Shown piece after piece: positions 8,974 through 15,198 of a stretch of DNA of 64,000 nt (positions within the stretch are counted from its first letter, which is position 1; each line of letters begins with the position of its first letter). The stretch is from Helicobacter sp. 11S03491-1 (lineage in GTDB: Bacteria; Campylobacterota; Campylobacteria; Campylobacterales; Helicobacteraceae): the NCBI RefSeq assembly GCF_002272835.1, contig NZ_MLAO01000005.1, forward strand, positions 1-64,000. Direction: 5' to 3'. Both the position numbers and the translations under genes were made by a program. The notes below the pieces were generated by a model, which ran no database searches, was not told the DNA's origin, and saw only the letters and a program-made list of their open reading frames with translations.

Positions 8974-9265
8974 TGCTAACTCCAATATTTTTGATTTTAT
9001 CGCCCAAAACTTTTATTTCATCAGCGAGTCTTGTGAGTCTGGATCTAAGTTTTTTAGCTTCAAGTTTTTTGCGATTGTATTGATCTATAAGACTTTTATT
9101 TGGAATTAAATCCTCTTCCAATAAAGTGTCAATATCATTGATTTTCATACCTGTGGTTTGATTTTTTATTTTTTCCATTTTCTTTTCTCCTGCATTTCTT
9201 AAATTTTGATTAAAATCCCTGTCGGATTCATTCCCGGTTTGTGTATTTTGTTTTATTTCATTCAT
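8966..9265 (-). CDS. Small coiled-coil protein, about 99 aa, upstream of virB11
   Basis: The protein is charged, Asn-rich and disordered at the N-terminus, and coiled-coil at the C-terminus (YNRKKLEAKKLRSRLTRLAD and on). The second ATG (9265) is the likely start, because the aaggag site directly abuts the first ATG (9271). The same start context (aggagatgactatgaatg) occurs in front of the nuclease gene at 10389, so this gene stands in the same relation to copy A as the nuclease does to copy B. It may be a partner, chaperone or structural part of the T4SS. No family recognised. Confidence 0.6.
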   Translation of the reverse strand: MNEIKQNTQTGNESDRDFNQNLRNAGEKKMEKIKNQTTGMKINDIDTLLEEDLIPNKSLIDQYNRKKLEAKKLRSRLTRLADEIKVLGDKIKNIGVSND

Positions 9266-9267
9266 AG

Positions 9268-9789
9268 TCATCTCCTTTTTTTGGTTTTTTCTTTGGGATT
9301 TTTGGGGTTTTTATCTCCATCATAAGGTTTTGATTGGGGATTTTTGGGTAAAATATTCTTAGCAGTCATTGAATGTGTATCAACACCAGATGAAGGATTT
9401 TCCTTCATCAGCTCCCCTGCCGACTTTGATCGGTGTGTAGAGGGTGCGGGGGTCTCTACCAATGACTGCTTCATTTTTTCTAATTCTTTTATTCTCTTTT
9501 TGTTGGCATGAAAAATGATATTTGTTCCTTCATCATTTTGTATAGCTATTTCACCCATTTTATTCTTACTCAATTGTTTGAGTGCTAATAACCCATTTTC
9601 TCTTTTGGCTTCAGTTATAATTTGAGGATCTTTGATTACTTTTTCAATCGTCTCAACCACATCTTTGATATTTTCAAACATCTCAGGGTGTCTTTGATAA
9701 AGCAAAGCTACATCAGCTATTGCTTCTTTATCTCCTCCTAAGGCTTTTGCAAGTGCTAATCCGAGTTCAAATATTTCTAATTCATTCAT
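9268..9789 (-). CDS. Effector-like family 1, copy A (basic-tailed)
   Basis: This is one of four paralogues (173 aa). The first about 55 residues (MNELEIFELGLALAKALGGD, then RHPEMFENIKDVVETIEKVI) are identical to copies B and C. A middle segment with KMGEIAIQNDEGTN and IFHANKKRI follows, then a variable linker and the basic tail NPQSKPYD...KEKTKKRR. The RHPEMFE...DEGTN...HANK layout recalls small barnase/EndoU/colicin E5-like nuclease domains (the PBECR/DUF3519 type), but this is an uncertain match. The short basic tail is the kind of C-terminal signal VirD4 systems read. Its linker holds the largest multi-hairpin element (9361-9470). The stop overlaps the next gene by a few bases. Function is inferred, not shown. 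Confidence 0.8.
   Translation of the reverse strand: MNELEIFELGLALAKALGGDKEAIADVALLYQRHPEMFENIKDVVETIEKVIKDPQIITEAKRENGLLALKQLSKNKMGEIAIQNDEGTNIIFHANKKRIKELEKMKQSLVETPAPSTHRSKSAGELMKENPSSGVDTHSMTAKNILPKNPQSKPYDGDKNPKNPKEKTKKRR
9361..9470 (+). repeat. Multi-hairpin element, copy A
   Basis: Outer arms AGCAGTCATTG (9361-9371) and CAATGACTGCT (9460-9470) pair perfectly over 11 bp. Inside are P2 GATGAAGGA/TCCTTCATC (9389-9409, loop TTT), P3 CCG/CGG with loop ACTTTGAT (9420-9433) and P4 GTAGAG/CTCTAC with an 11-base loop (9437-9459) directly touching the outer arm. The same four-stem plan occurs at the same place in copies B, C and D with different stem sequences. Confidence 0.8.
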
Positions 9790-9822
9790 TTTGTTACTCT
9801 TTTGATAAATTTTTTCATTGAC

Positions 9823-10389
9823 TTACCTTCTTTTTTGGGGTTTGGAATTTTGCAAATCATAAGGTTTTGATTGGGGATTTTGTGATACACTAGGACTTTG
9901 AGATTGGTTTGATGATAGAACATCGAAGCCTTTGGTGAGCTTAGAAACCGATTCATCAATAAAATCTATATCGTGAATACTCTGTAGGTTTTCCAATCTC
10001 AATTCGTTTTTTCTATCAAGATACGCAGTCAATACAAAATGATTCTCTTGGCATTGTTCCAAAATAATTGTTGTTTTGTTTGTAATAATTCCGATTCTAT
10101 CATGTCGTGCTTTGATCATTACTCCATGCTTGATATTTTCTTCCAAATGAGAAATAAACTTTAAAGCTTTTTCTTCACCAAATTGTTTAGTTCGTTGCTT
10201 AAGGATATGGCAAAGACCAAAATTTTCATTGCCCCACACCAAATCAATATCTCCTATATCATCACGGCAGAATGCTCCTTTGATGAAGCCTTGTTTTTCT
10301 ATCAATAATTTCATCACTGCTAATTGTTCTTTGTGGTAATACTCCTGTGTGTAATCATTTCCGTTATAAAAAGTTATGTTTTCATTCAT
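9823..10389 (-). CDS. Barnase/EndoU/colicin E5-like nuclease with T4SS-type tail
   Basis: This protein of about 188 residues has motifs I recognise from the barnase-EndoU-ColicinE5/D-RelE-like nuclease group found in phages and mobile elements. They are KGAFCRDDIGDIDLVWG, then GLCHILKQRTKQFGEEKALKF with a central His, a basic strand (KARHDRIGI) and a closing strand (HFVLTAYLDRK). Such domains cut RNA and often arm toxins. The last about 20 residues (NPQSKPYDLQNSKPQKRR) are the same as the tails of family 1 copies C and D. This suggests a shared export signal grafted on different heads. The ATG at 10389 is chosen because the aaggag site abuts the upstream ATG at 10395. No immunity gene is obvious next to it. 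Confidence 0.7.
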   Translation of the reverse strand: MNENITFYNGNDYTQEYYHKEQLAVMKLLIEKQGFIKGAFCRDDIGDIDLVWGNENFGLCHILKQRTKQFGEEKALKFISHLEENIKHGVMIKARHDRIGIITNKTTIILEQCQENHFVLTAYLDRKNELRLENLQSIHDIDFIDESVSKLTKGFDVLSSNQSQSPSVSQNPQSKPYDLQNSKPQKRR

Positions 10390-10391
10390 AG

Positions 10392-10916
10392 TCATCTCCT
10401 TTTTTTGGTTTTTTCTTTGGGATTTTGCGGGTTTTTATCTCTATCATAAGGTTTTGATTGGGGATTTTTGGGTAAAATACTCTTAGCAGACGAAATGTTC
10501 TTTTGAACCAGTCGCCCGTCAAGACTTTGGGCTTGAATGTGAGGGGTGTGGGCGTCCTCACCGTCTGTTATTATCTTTTCTTCAAGCCTTTCAAACTCTC
10601 TGATTCTCTTTTTATTGGCATGAAAAATAACATTTGTTCCTTCATCATTTCTGATACCTATTTCACCCATCTTTTGGGTATCTAATTTTTTAGCCGCCAG
10701 GATTTCATCATCGCTTCTTCTGTTTGGACTGGGATTTTTCATCACCAAATCAGGATCTTTGATTACTTTTTCAATCGTCTCAACCACATCTTTGATATTT
10801 TCAAACATCTCAGGGTGTCTTTGATAAAGCAAAGCTACATCAGCTATTGCTTCTTTATCTCCTCCTAAGGCTTTTGCAAGTGCTAATCCGAGTTCAAATA
10901 TTTCTAATTCATTCAT
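10392..10916 (-). CDS. Effector-like family 1, copy B (basic-tailed)
   Basis: This copy has 174 residues. The N-terminal 55 residues equal those of copies A and C. The middle reads AAKKLDTQKMGEIGIRNDEG with a HANKKRIREFE helix. The tail KPYDRDKNPQNPKEKTKKRR is of the same type as copy A. It overlaps the nuclease gene's leader downstream (stop at 10394-10392), giving a tight copy B - nuclease pair. A 33-bp spacer identical to those before copies A and C lies upstream. A multi-hairpin element occupies its linker. I treat it as a candidate T4SS substrate whose folded part may be a degenerate or divergent nuclease. Confidence 0.8.
   Translation of the reverse strand: MNELEIFELGLALAKALGGDKEAIADVALLYQRHPEMFENIKDVVETIEKVIKDPDLVMKNPSPNRRSDDEILAAKKLDTQKMGEIGIRNDEGTNVIFHANKKRIREFERLEEKIITDGEDAHTPHIQAQSLDGRLVQKNISSAKSILPKNPQSKPYDRDKNPQNPKEKTKKRR
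10485..10569 (+). repeat. Multi-hairpin element, copy B
   Basis: Outer arms AGCAGACG (10485-10492) and CGTCTGTT (10562-10569) pair over 8 bp with one G-T wobble. P2 is GTTC/GAAC (loop TTTT, 10497-10508), P3 is TCAAG/CTTGA (loop ACTTTGGG, 10519-10536) and P4 is GTGAGG/CCTCAC with loop GGTGTGGGCGT (10539-10561). All four stems differ from copy A in sequence but stay paired. Confidence 0.8.
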
Positions 10917-10949
10917 TTTGTTACTCTTTTGATAAATTTTTTCATTGAC

Positions 10950-11447
10950 TTACCTTCTTTTTTGGGGTTTGGAATTTTGCAAATCATAAGGTTTTGATTG
11001 GGGATTTTTGGGTAAAATACTCTTAGCAGGTGATGAAATGTTCTTTTGAACCAGTCGCTCGTCAAGACTTTGGGCTTGAGTGTAGGAATTGGGCGTCCCT
11101 ACCATCGCTTGCTTTTTCTCAAATTGTTTAAACTTTTCAATATTGATTTTATTGGCATGAAAAATAACATTTGTTCCTTCATCATTTCTGATACCTACAT
11201 CACCCATTTTTTCTTCATTTAATTGTTTGGCCAGAATAAAATCTTTGTCATTTTTGGCTTTTGGATTTTTCATCACCAAATCAGGATCTTTGATTACTTT
11301 TTCAATCGTCTCAACCACATCTTTGATATTTTCAAACATCTCAGGGTGTCTTTGATAAAGCAAAGCTACATCAGCTATTGCTTCTTTATCTCCTCCTAAG
11401 GCTTTTGCAAGTGCTAATCCGAGTTCAAATATTTCTAATTCATTCAT
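10950..11447 (-). CDS. Effector-like family 1, copy C (basic-tailed)
   Basis: This 165-residue copy looks like a mosaic. Its first about 60 residues match copies A and B. The next part (NDKDFILAKQLNEEKMGDVG) matches copy D almost base for base. Its linker matches copy B in the P2 and P3 hairpins, and its tail (DLQNSKPQKRR) matches copy D and the nuclease. This is what recombination or gene conversion between neighbouring copies produces. Role as for the other copies: candidate substrate of the surrounding T4SS, with a conserved head, a variable linker and a basic C-terminal signal. Confidence 0.8.
   Translation of the reverse strand: MNELEIFELGLALAKALGGDKEAIADVALLYQRHPEMFENIKDVVETIEKVIKDPDLVMKNPKAKNDKDFILAKQLNEEKMGDVGIRNDEGTNVIFHANKINIEKFKQFEKKQAMVGTPNSYTQAQSLDERLVQKNISSPAKSILPKNPQSKPYDLQNSKPQKRR
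11025..11113 (+). repeat. Multi-hairpin element, copy C
   Basis: Outer arms AGCAGGTGATG (11025-11035) and CATCGCTTGCT (11103-11113) pair over 11 bp with two G-T wobbles on the plus strand. P2 (11040-11051) and P3 (11062-11079) equal those of copy B. P4 is GTAGG/CCTAC with an 11-base loop (11082-11102), touching the outer arm as in the other copies. Confidence 0.8.
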
Positions 11448-11480
11448 TTTGTTACTCTTTTGATAAATTTTTTCATTGAC

Positions 11481-12005
11481 TTACCTTCTTTTTTGGGGTT
11501 TGGAATTTTGCAAATCATAAGGTTTTGATTGGGGATTTTTGGGTAAAATACTCTTAGCACTAGCCGAATTTGCATTTGCAACATTAGCGCCCAGTCCGGC
11601 AGGTCTCGGAGTGTAGGGAGTGTGGGCGTCCCTACCGGTTATTGCTATTTTTAAGTCTCCTTTTGTAATTTTTTCTACTAAAATTTCTAAATTTCTTAAT
11701 CTTTTCTTATTTACATGAAAAATAATATTTGTTCCTTCATCATTTCTGATACCTACATCACCCATTTTTTCTTCATTTAATTGTTTGGCCAGAATAAAAT
11801 CTTTGTCATTTTTAGGGCGAGGATTATTGACGATAATTTGAGGATCTTTTAAGACTTCTTTGATTGTTCGGATCACATCTTGAAGATTTTCAAACATCTC
11901 AGGGTGCAAACTGGCAATTTTTCCAACATCAGCTATTGCTTCTTTATCTCCTCCTAAGGCTTTTGCAAGTGCTAATCCAAGTTCAAATATTTCTAATTCA
12001 TGCAT
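11481..12005 (-). CDS. Effector-like family 1, copy D (most divergent)
   Basis: This is the first copy in transcription order, 174 residues. The start MHELEIFELGLALAKALGGD is conserved, but residues 28-60 differ (GKIASLHPEMFENLQDVIRT). It keeps DEGTNIIFHVNKKRL, the variable linker (GRDAHTPYTPRPAGLG) and the tail NPQSKPYDLQNSKPQKRR. Unlike the others it has its own upstream region, with an aaggag site after the secreted 655-residue gene, and not the 33-bp spacer. It may therefore be the ancestral copy from which the array grew, or an older member. Confidence 0.8.
   Translation of the reverse strand: MHELEIFELGLALAKALGGDKEAIADVGKIASLHPEMFENLQDVIRTIKEVLKDPQIIVNNPRPKNDKDFILAKQLNEEKMGDVGIRNDEGTNIIFHVNKKRLRNLEILVEKITKGDLKIAITGRDAHTPYTPRPAGLGANVANANSASAKSILPKNPQSKPYDLQNSKPQKRR
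11556..11646 (+). repeat. Multi-hairpin element, copy D
   Basis: Outer arms AGCACTAGCCG (11556-11566) and CGGTTATTGCT (11636-11646) pair over 11 positions with one mismatch and one G-T wobble. P2 is TTGC/GCAA (loop ATTT, 11570-11581), P3 is TCCG/CGGA (8-base loop, 11595-11610) and P4 is GTAGGG/CCCTAC with loop AGTGTGGGCGT (11613-11635). The stems are again different from the other copies while pairing is kept. Confidence 0.8.
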
Positions 12006-12042
12006 AATTTTATTTTCTCCTTTCTATTAATTTAAAATATAT

Positions 12043-14010
12043 TCAAGGCGTAAGATAATTGTTGTGTTGAATACAATAGTAACTTGTATTATTTGCCCAG
12101 ATAGTTTCACAATTTTTTTCACCGCCAGCATTTTGACCACTAAAACCATATAATAAGCATAAGCTTCCCGCTTTCGGCTTATAATATTTACTGATAAAAT
12201 CCGTATATTCCGGTGTTTTCTTGATACTTTCATCTTTGTAATAATTCTCATTGACTTCATAAAACTTCATATAATCCGCACTCAAATTCAGATCGTTTTG
12301 TAAAAGGACAGTGGTTCTCTCAATGTCTTTGATCCTCTTAGAGACATAATAGATTGAGGGTTCTTTTTCATCTTCTTGCTTGGGTCTTTGATAGCCTGTG
12401 GTAACTCCGGTATTGGTGGTTTTGTAAGTGCTTTTCCATTGAGTGAGTGTTTTTAAATTACCGTTTGTATAATATTTAAAATCAGAACTTCTATTCCAAC
12501 TACTCCAAAAATCAGCACAAGGATAAAGAATATGTTGATTACTGGAATTAATTATCCTTTTCTTCAACTCAAACGTATAAGTTCCGTTCATATCTCCGGG
12601 TTCGCTTGCTCCGGGTTTCTCATTATTGGGCAGTTTGATATAAGGCATGGTAATTTTCCCGCTTTTGCCTTCATCATTACTGTAATCACAACTTGTAATA
12701 TCGATATATTCATTAGCCACATTATCAAAGGCTTTGATTTGAGTTCTTCGATAAGCCTGTAAATGCGCATCATCGAATTCCCACGCCCCGCAAGAGTATT
12801 CTCTGTATTTGAATTTGAAAGGCGAAATAATGCCGTTATTGATATAGACCTTTTTTCCGCTTATTGGATCAACATAATATTGATTCACTACCCGTTTTAC
12901 TTCTTTGGCAACCGAATCCTTATCATAAGAAATCAACTCTTCTTGAACATTTTGATAATCGGTGCAGTCTTTGGCAACATGCACTAATCCGTCATCGCCT
13001 CTAAAAAGGATCTGTGTTTGGAAGAAATAGGCTTGATTACCGCCGTATCCTTTATCTTTAGTAACTTGCAATTGGCATTTGGAATCATCTTTATATAAGG
13101 GAAAAGAATATTCATCGCCCTCTAAATCAACACAACCGCCCACATTTTTGGTTTGATTTTCATTATCTACATAATAAAATTGTGTTTGCTTGATAGCCAC
13201 TCCGGCATTAAAATCATAGCGGTATGCACATTTTGTATCGTCTCTTTGAGCTTTGACATCAACACAGCTTCCGTCTTTGGCGATAAAGCTTAGAGAAATA
13301 GAATTTTTGGAATCATAAAAAGGGGCTTTGCAAAATTGTGTGGAATATTCAGGGGTTGAGCTACCACTGCTGTCATTGTTGCTGCCGCTTGGAACGGGAT
13401 AGTAGTTTGTTCCATTGGGATTGGAGTTTGAAGAAGTATTAGGTATATAATTACTTCCCCAGTTGTTTCCACCGGAGTCTTTAAAACTATTGTTTCCAAA
13501 TCCTCCAACACCATTTGAAGATCCGCTTGAAGTGCTATTAGCATTTCCGCTTGATGAAGCATTTGAGTTTGTGGAAGTACTGCCGGAGTTGCTAGAGCTA
13601 CCTTTGGCGTTCGTAGCCTTTGTGCCGCTTTTTTTCTGATAATCTTCTAAGGATAATCCAAAAATCTTGGCGATTTCTTCTTGATTTTCTCCTGCTAAGA
13701 TAAGTTTAGAACCTTTTTTAAGAATCTTATTTTTGATGGGTTTGATGAGTGTCGGTTGGCTACTGAGTGTGTGAGTTTGATTGTCTTTAAAGATAGAAAT
13801 TACATTAAAAATCACACTTTTTTTGTTGGAGCTGACTTTATAATTTCCAATAGCTTGGGCTTTTTGAATCTTGTTTCCCAGAACAACATGGGCTTTGAAT
13901 TCACCGGATTTTTTATTAAAATCAAGGGCTTTGGTAGTTAAAACAATTAGCGCTTGGGCAGGATTAACCAAACTCAAAGTCAGTATTATCCAAAAAATTA
14001 GTTTTTTCAT
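12043..14010 (-). CDS. Secreted cysteine-rich protein of the T4SS locus, 655 aa
   Basis: A signal peptide (20 residues, ending PAQA) leads to an N-terminal domain of about 110 residues and then a Ser/Asn/Gly low-complexity linker (about 135-225). A large C-terminal part with 12 cysteines follows. Within it a module of about 40 to 45 residues recurs three times, starting KCAYRYDF, KCQLQVTK and SCGAWEFD. Each has a central Gln and ends in Cys-Asp or Cys-x-Asp. The cysteines imply disulphide bonds in the periplasm or on the surface. Its place between two effector-like arrays inside the virB operon, and the absence of a virB5 gene, make a pilus-tip or adhesin-like role possible. No family is recognised. 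Confidence 0.8.
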   Translation of the reverse strand: MKKLIFWIILTLSLVNPAQALIVLTTKALDFNKKSGEFKAHVVLGNKIQKAQAIGNYKVSSNKKSVIFNVISIFKDNQTHTLSSQPTLIKPIKNKILKKGSKLILAGENQEEIAKIFGLSLEDYQKKSGTKATNAKGSSSNSGSTSTNSNASSSGNANSTSSGSSNGVGGFGNNSFKDSGGNNWGSNYIPNTSSNSNPNGTNYYPVPSGSNNDSSGSSTPEYSTQFCKAPFYDSKNSISLSFIAKDGSCVDVKAQRDDTKCAYRYDFNAGVAIKQTQFYYVDNENQTKNVGGCVDLEGDEYSFPLYKDDSKCQLQVTKDKGYGGNQAYFFQTQILFRGDDGLVHVAKDCTDYQNVQEELISYDKDSVAKEVKRVVNQYYVDPISGKKVYINNGIISPFKFKYREYSCGAWEFDDAHLQAYRRTQIKAFDNVANEYIDITSCDYSNDEGKSGKITMPYIKLPNNEKPGASEPGDMNGTYTFELKKRIINSSNQHILYPCADFWSSWNRSSDFKYYTNGNLKTLTQWKSTYKTTNTGVTTGYQRPKQEDEKEPSIYYVSKRIKDIERTTVLLQNDLNLSADYMKFYEVNENYYKDESIKKTPEYTDFISKYYKPKAGSLCLLYGFSGQNAGGEKNCETIWANNTSYYCIQHNNYLTP

Positions 14011-14020
14011 TGCAACTCCT

Positions 14021-14599
14021 TTATCTTCTTCTTTGTTTTGTTATTCTTTCATCTTCAGGTTTGAGTTCAGGCTTTTTTGATGACTTTATTAAATGGGTTT
14101 GGTTTGAATGATTTTTATAATAATCACTCACCGAAGGATTTTTAAATTCCATGCGTTCATTAAGATTGCGATCAGAATAAAATGTTATAATGACATTATC
14201 AGAGAGGGAAAGTGGCAGCTGTAGCCCTCCTCTTTGTATATCAACAACTACTCTAAATCTTACTCTTTTATCGTTTTCCCACTCATAGATTTTTGCTCCT
14301 TTACTATCAATAAATGGTTCTTGAAAAAGCTTAGTGTATTCTCGGATAGATTTTCCTAAATCAAGCAATTCTTCAAGAGTAATAAATCCTTCTGAATTTT
14401 TTTCTAAGTGAATTTTAATATGTTCTGCACCAAAGCCTTTATCTCTTTTAATATTATGGAAGCCCTTAACATACATAATCACGCTTTCAATGATGGCGTC
14501 TTCAATCAGTTCTAAATCATTTTTTGTTTGAATAGGCGTGGCTTTTTTCTCATTAAAGGTTGTGTTATAAATACCTGTGATTTCTTTTTTATTTTCCAT
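14021..14599 (-). CDS. Effector-like family 2, copy 3 (basic-tailed)
   Basis: This is the last of three tandem paralogues (192 aa). The conserved start MENKKEITGIYNTTFNEKKA is followed by a possible nuclease core: GAEHIKIHLE with a His, LEELLDLGKSIREY, KIYEWENDKRVRF and the closing strand VIITFYSDR. This order (His helix, basic strand, F-x-S/T strand) resembles the barnase/EndoU-like group, so an RNA-cutting role is plausible but unproven. The end (ELKPEDERITKQRRR) is basic, as in family 1. The unit repeats with an exact 589-bp period with the next copy. The hairpin at 14201-14233 lies just before the closing strand. Confidence 0.8.
   Translation of the reverse strand: MENKKEITGIYNTTFNEKKATPIQTKNDLELIEDAIIESVIMYVKGFHNIKRDKGFGAEHIKIHLEKNSEGFITLEELLDLGKSIREYTKLFQEPFIDSKGAKIYEWENDKRVRFRVVVDIQRGGLQLPLSLSDNVIITFYSDRNLNERMEFKNPSVSDYYKNHSNQTHLIKSSKKPELKPEDERITKQRRR
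14201..14233 (+). repeat. Palindromic element in family 2 copy 3
   Basis: AGAGAGGG (14201-14208) pairs with CCCTC-CTCT (14225-14233) with one bulged base. The loop contains GGCAGCTGTAG. It sits at the same codon position as the hairpins of copies 1 and 2 but has a different stem. Confidence 0.6.
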
Positions 14600-14609
14600 A
14601 TTTATTCCT

Positions 14610-15188
14610 TTATCTTCTTCTTTGTTTTGTTATTCTTTCATCTTCAGGTTTGAGTTCAGGCTTTTTTGATGACTTTATTAAATGGGTTTGATTTAGATGA
14701 TTTTTATAATAATCATTCACTGAAGGATTTTTAAATTCCATGCGTTCATTAAGATTGCGATCAGAATAAAATGTTATAATGACATCATCAGAAGGGGAGA
14801 GAGGCAGTTGTGGCCCTCCCTTCTGCTTATCCACGATCGCTCTAAATCTTACTCTTTTATCGTTTTCCCACTCATAGATTTTTGCTCCTTTACTATCAAT
14901 AAATGGTTCTTGAAAAAGCTTAGTGTATTTTCGGATAGATTTTCCCAGATTGAGAAGTTCTTCAAGAGTAATATAACCTTTTGAATCTTTTTCTAAATGC
15001 AATTTAATATGTTCTGCACCTAAACCTTTATCTCTATATGGATTATGATAACCTTTCACATACATCACCACTTCTTCAATAATGGCATTTTCTATTATCT
15101 CCAGATCGCTTTGGGTAGTAATAGGCGTGGCTTTTTTCTCATTAAAGGTTGTGTTATAAATACCTGTGATTTCTTTTTTATTTTCCAT
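14610..15188 (-). CDS. Effector-like family 2, copy 2 (basic-tailed)
   Basis: This is the middle paralogue, 192 residues, mostly identical to copy 3. Differences cluster in the His helix region (GLGAEHIKLHLEKDSKGYIT) and around the hairpin segment (KQKGGPQLPLSPSDD). The gap to copy 3 is 10 bp and contains the aaaggaat binding site. The same tail RITKQRRR closes the protein. As in the rest of the array, head and tail are conserved while the hairpin-coded loop varies, which fits an exported protein under diversifying exchange. Confidence 0.8.
   Translation of the reverse strand: MENKKEITGIYNTTFNEKKATPITTQSDLEIIENAIIEEVVMYVKGYHNPYRDKGLGAEHIKLHLEKDSKGYITLEELLNLGKSIRKYTKLFQEPFIDSKGAKIYEWENDKRVRFRAIVDKQKGGPQLPLSPSDDVIITFYSDRNLNERMEFKNPSVNDYYKNHLNQTHLIKSSKKPELKPEDERITKQRRR
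14789..14825 (+). repeat. Palindromic element in family 2 copy 2
   Basis: CAGAAGG at the left and CCTTCTG at the right pair perfectly. The stem extends inward as GAG/CTC with one bulged G. The loop contains AGAGGCAGTTGTGGCC, close to the loops in copies 1 and 3, whereas the stem is unrelated to theirs. Confidence 0.65.
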
Positions 15189-15198
15189 ATTTATTCCT

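Noticed and set aside
10503-10685. Plus-strand ORF of 60 codons opposite family 1 copy B
   Set aside because: It lies opposite a conserved gene, starts inside the hairpin element and has no ribosome site or known relative; treated as a shadow.
9361-11646. Cloverleaf look of the four-stem elements, suggesting tRNA genes
   Set aside because: Stem and loop sizes (11-bp outer stem, 3-4 base and 11-base loops) do not fit tRNA, there is no T-loop or anticodon arm consensus, and the elements lie in coding frames.
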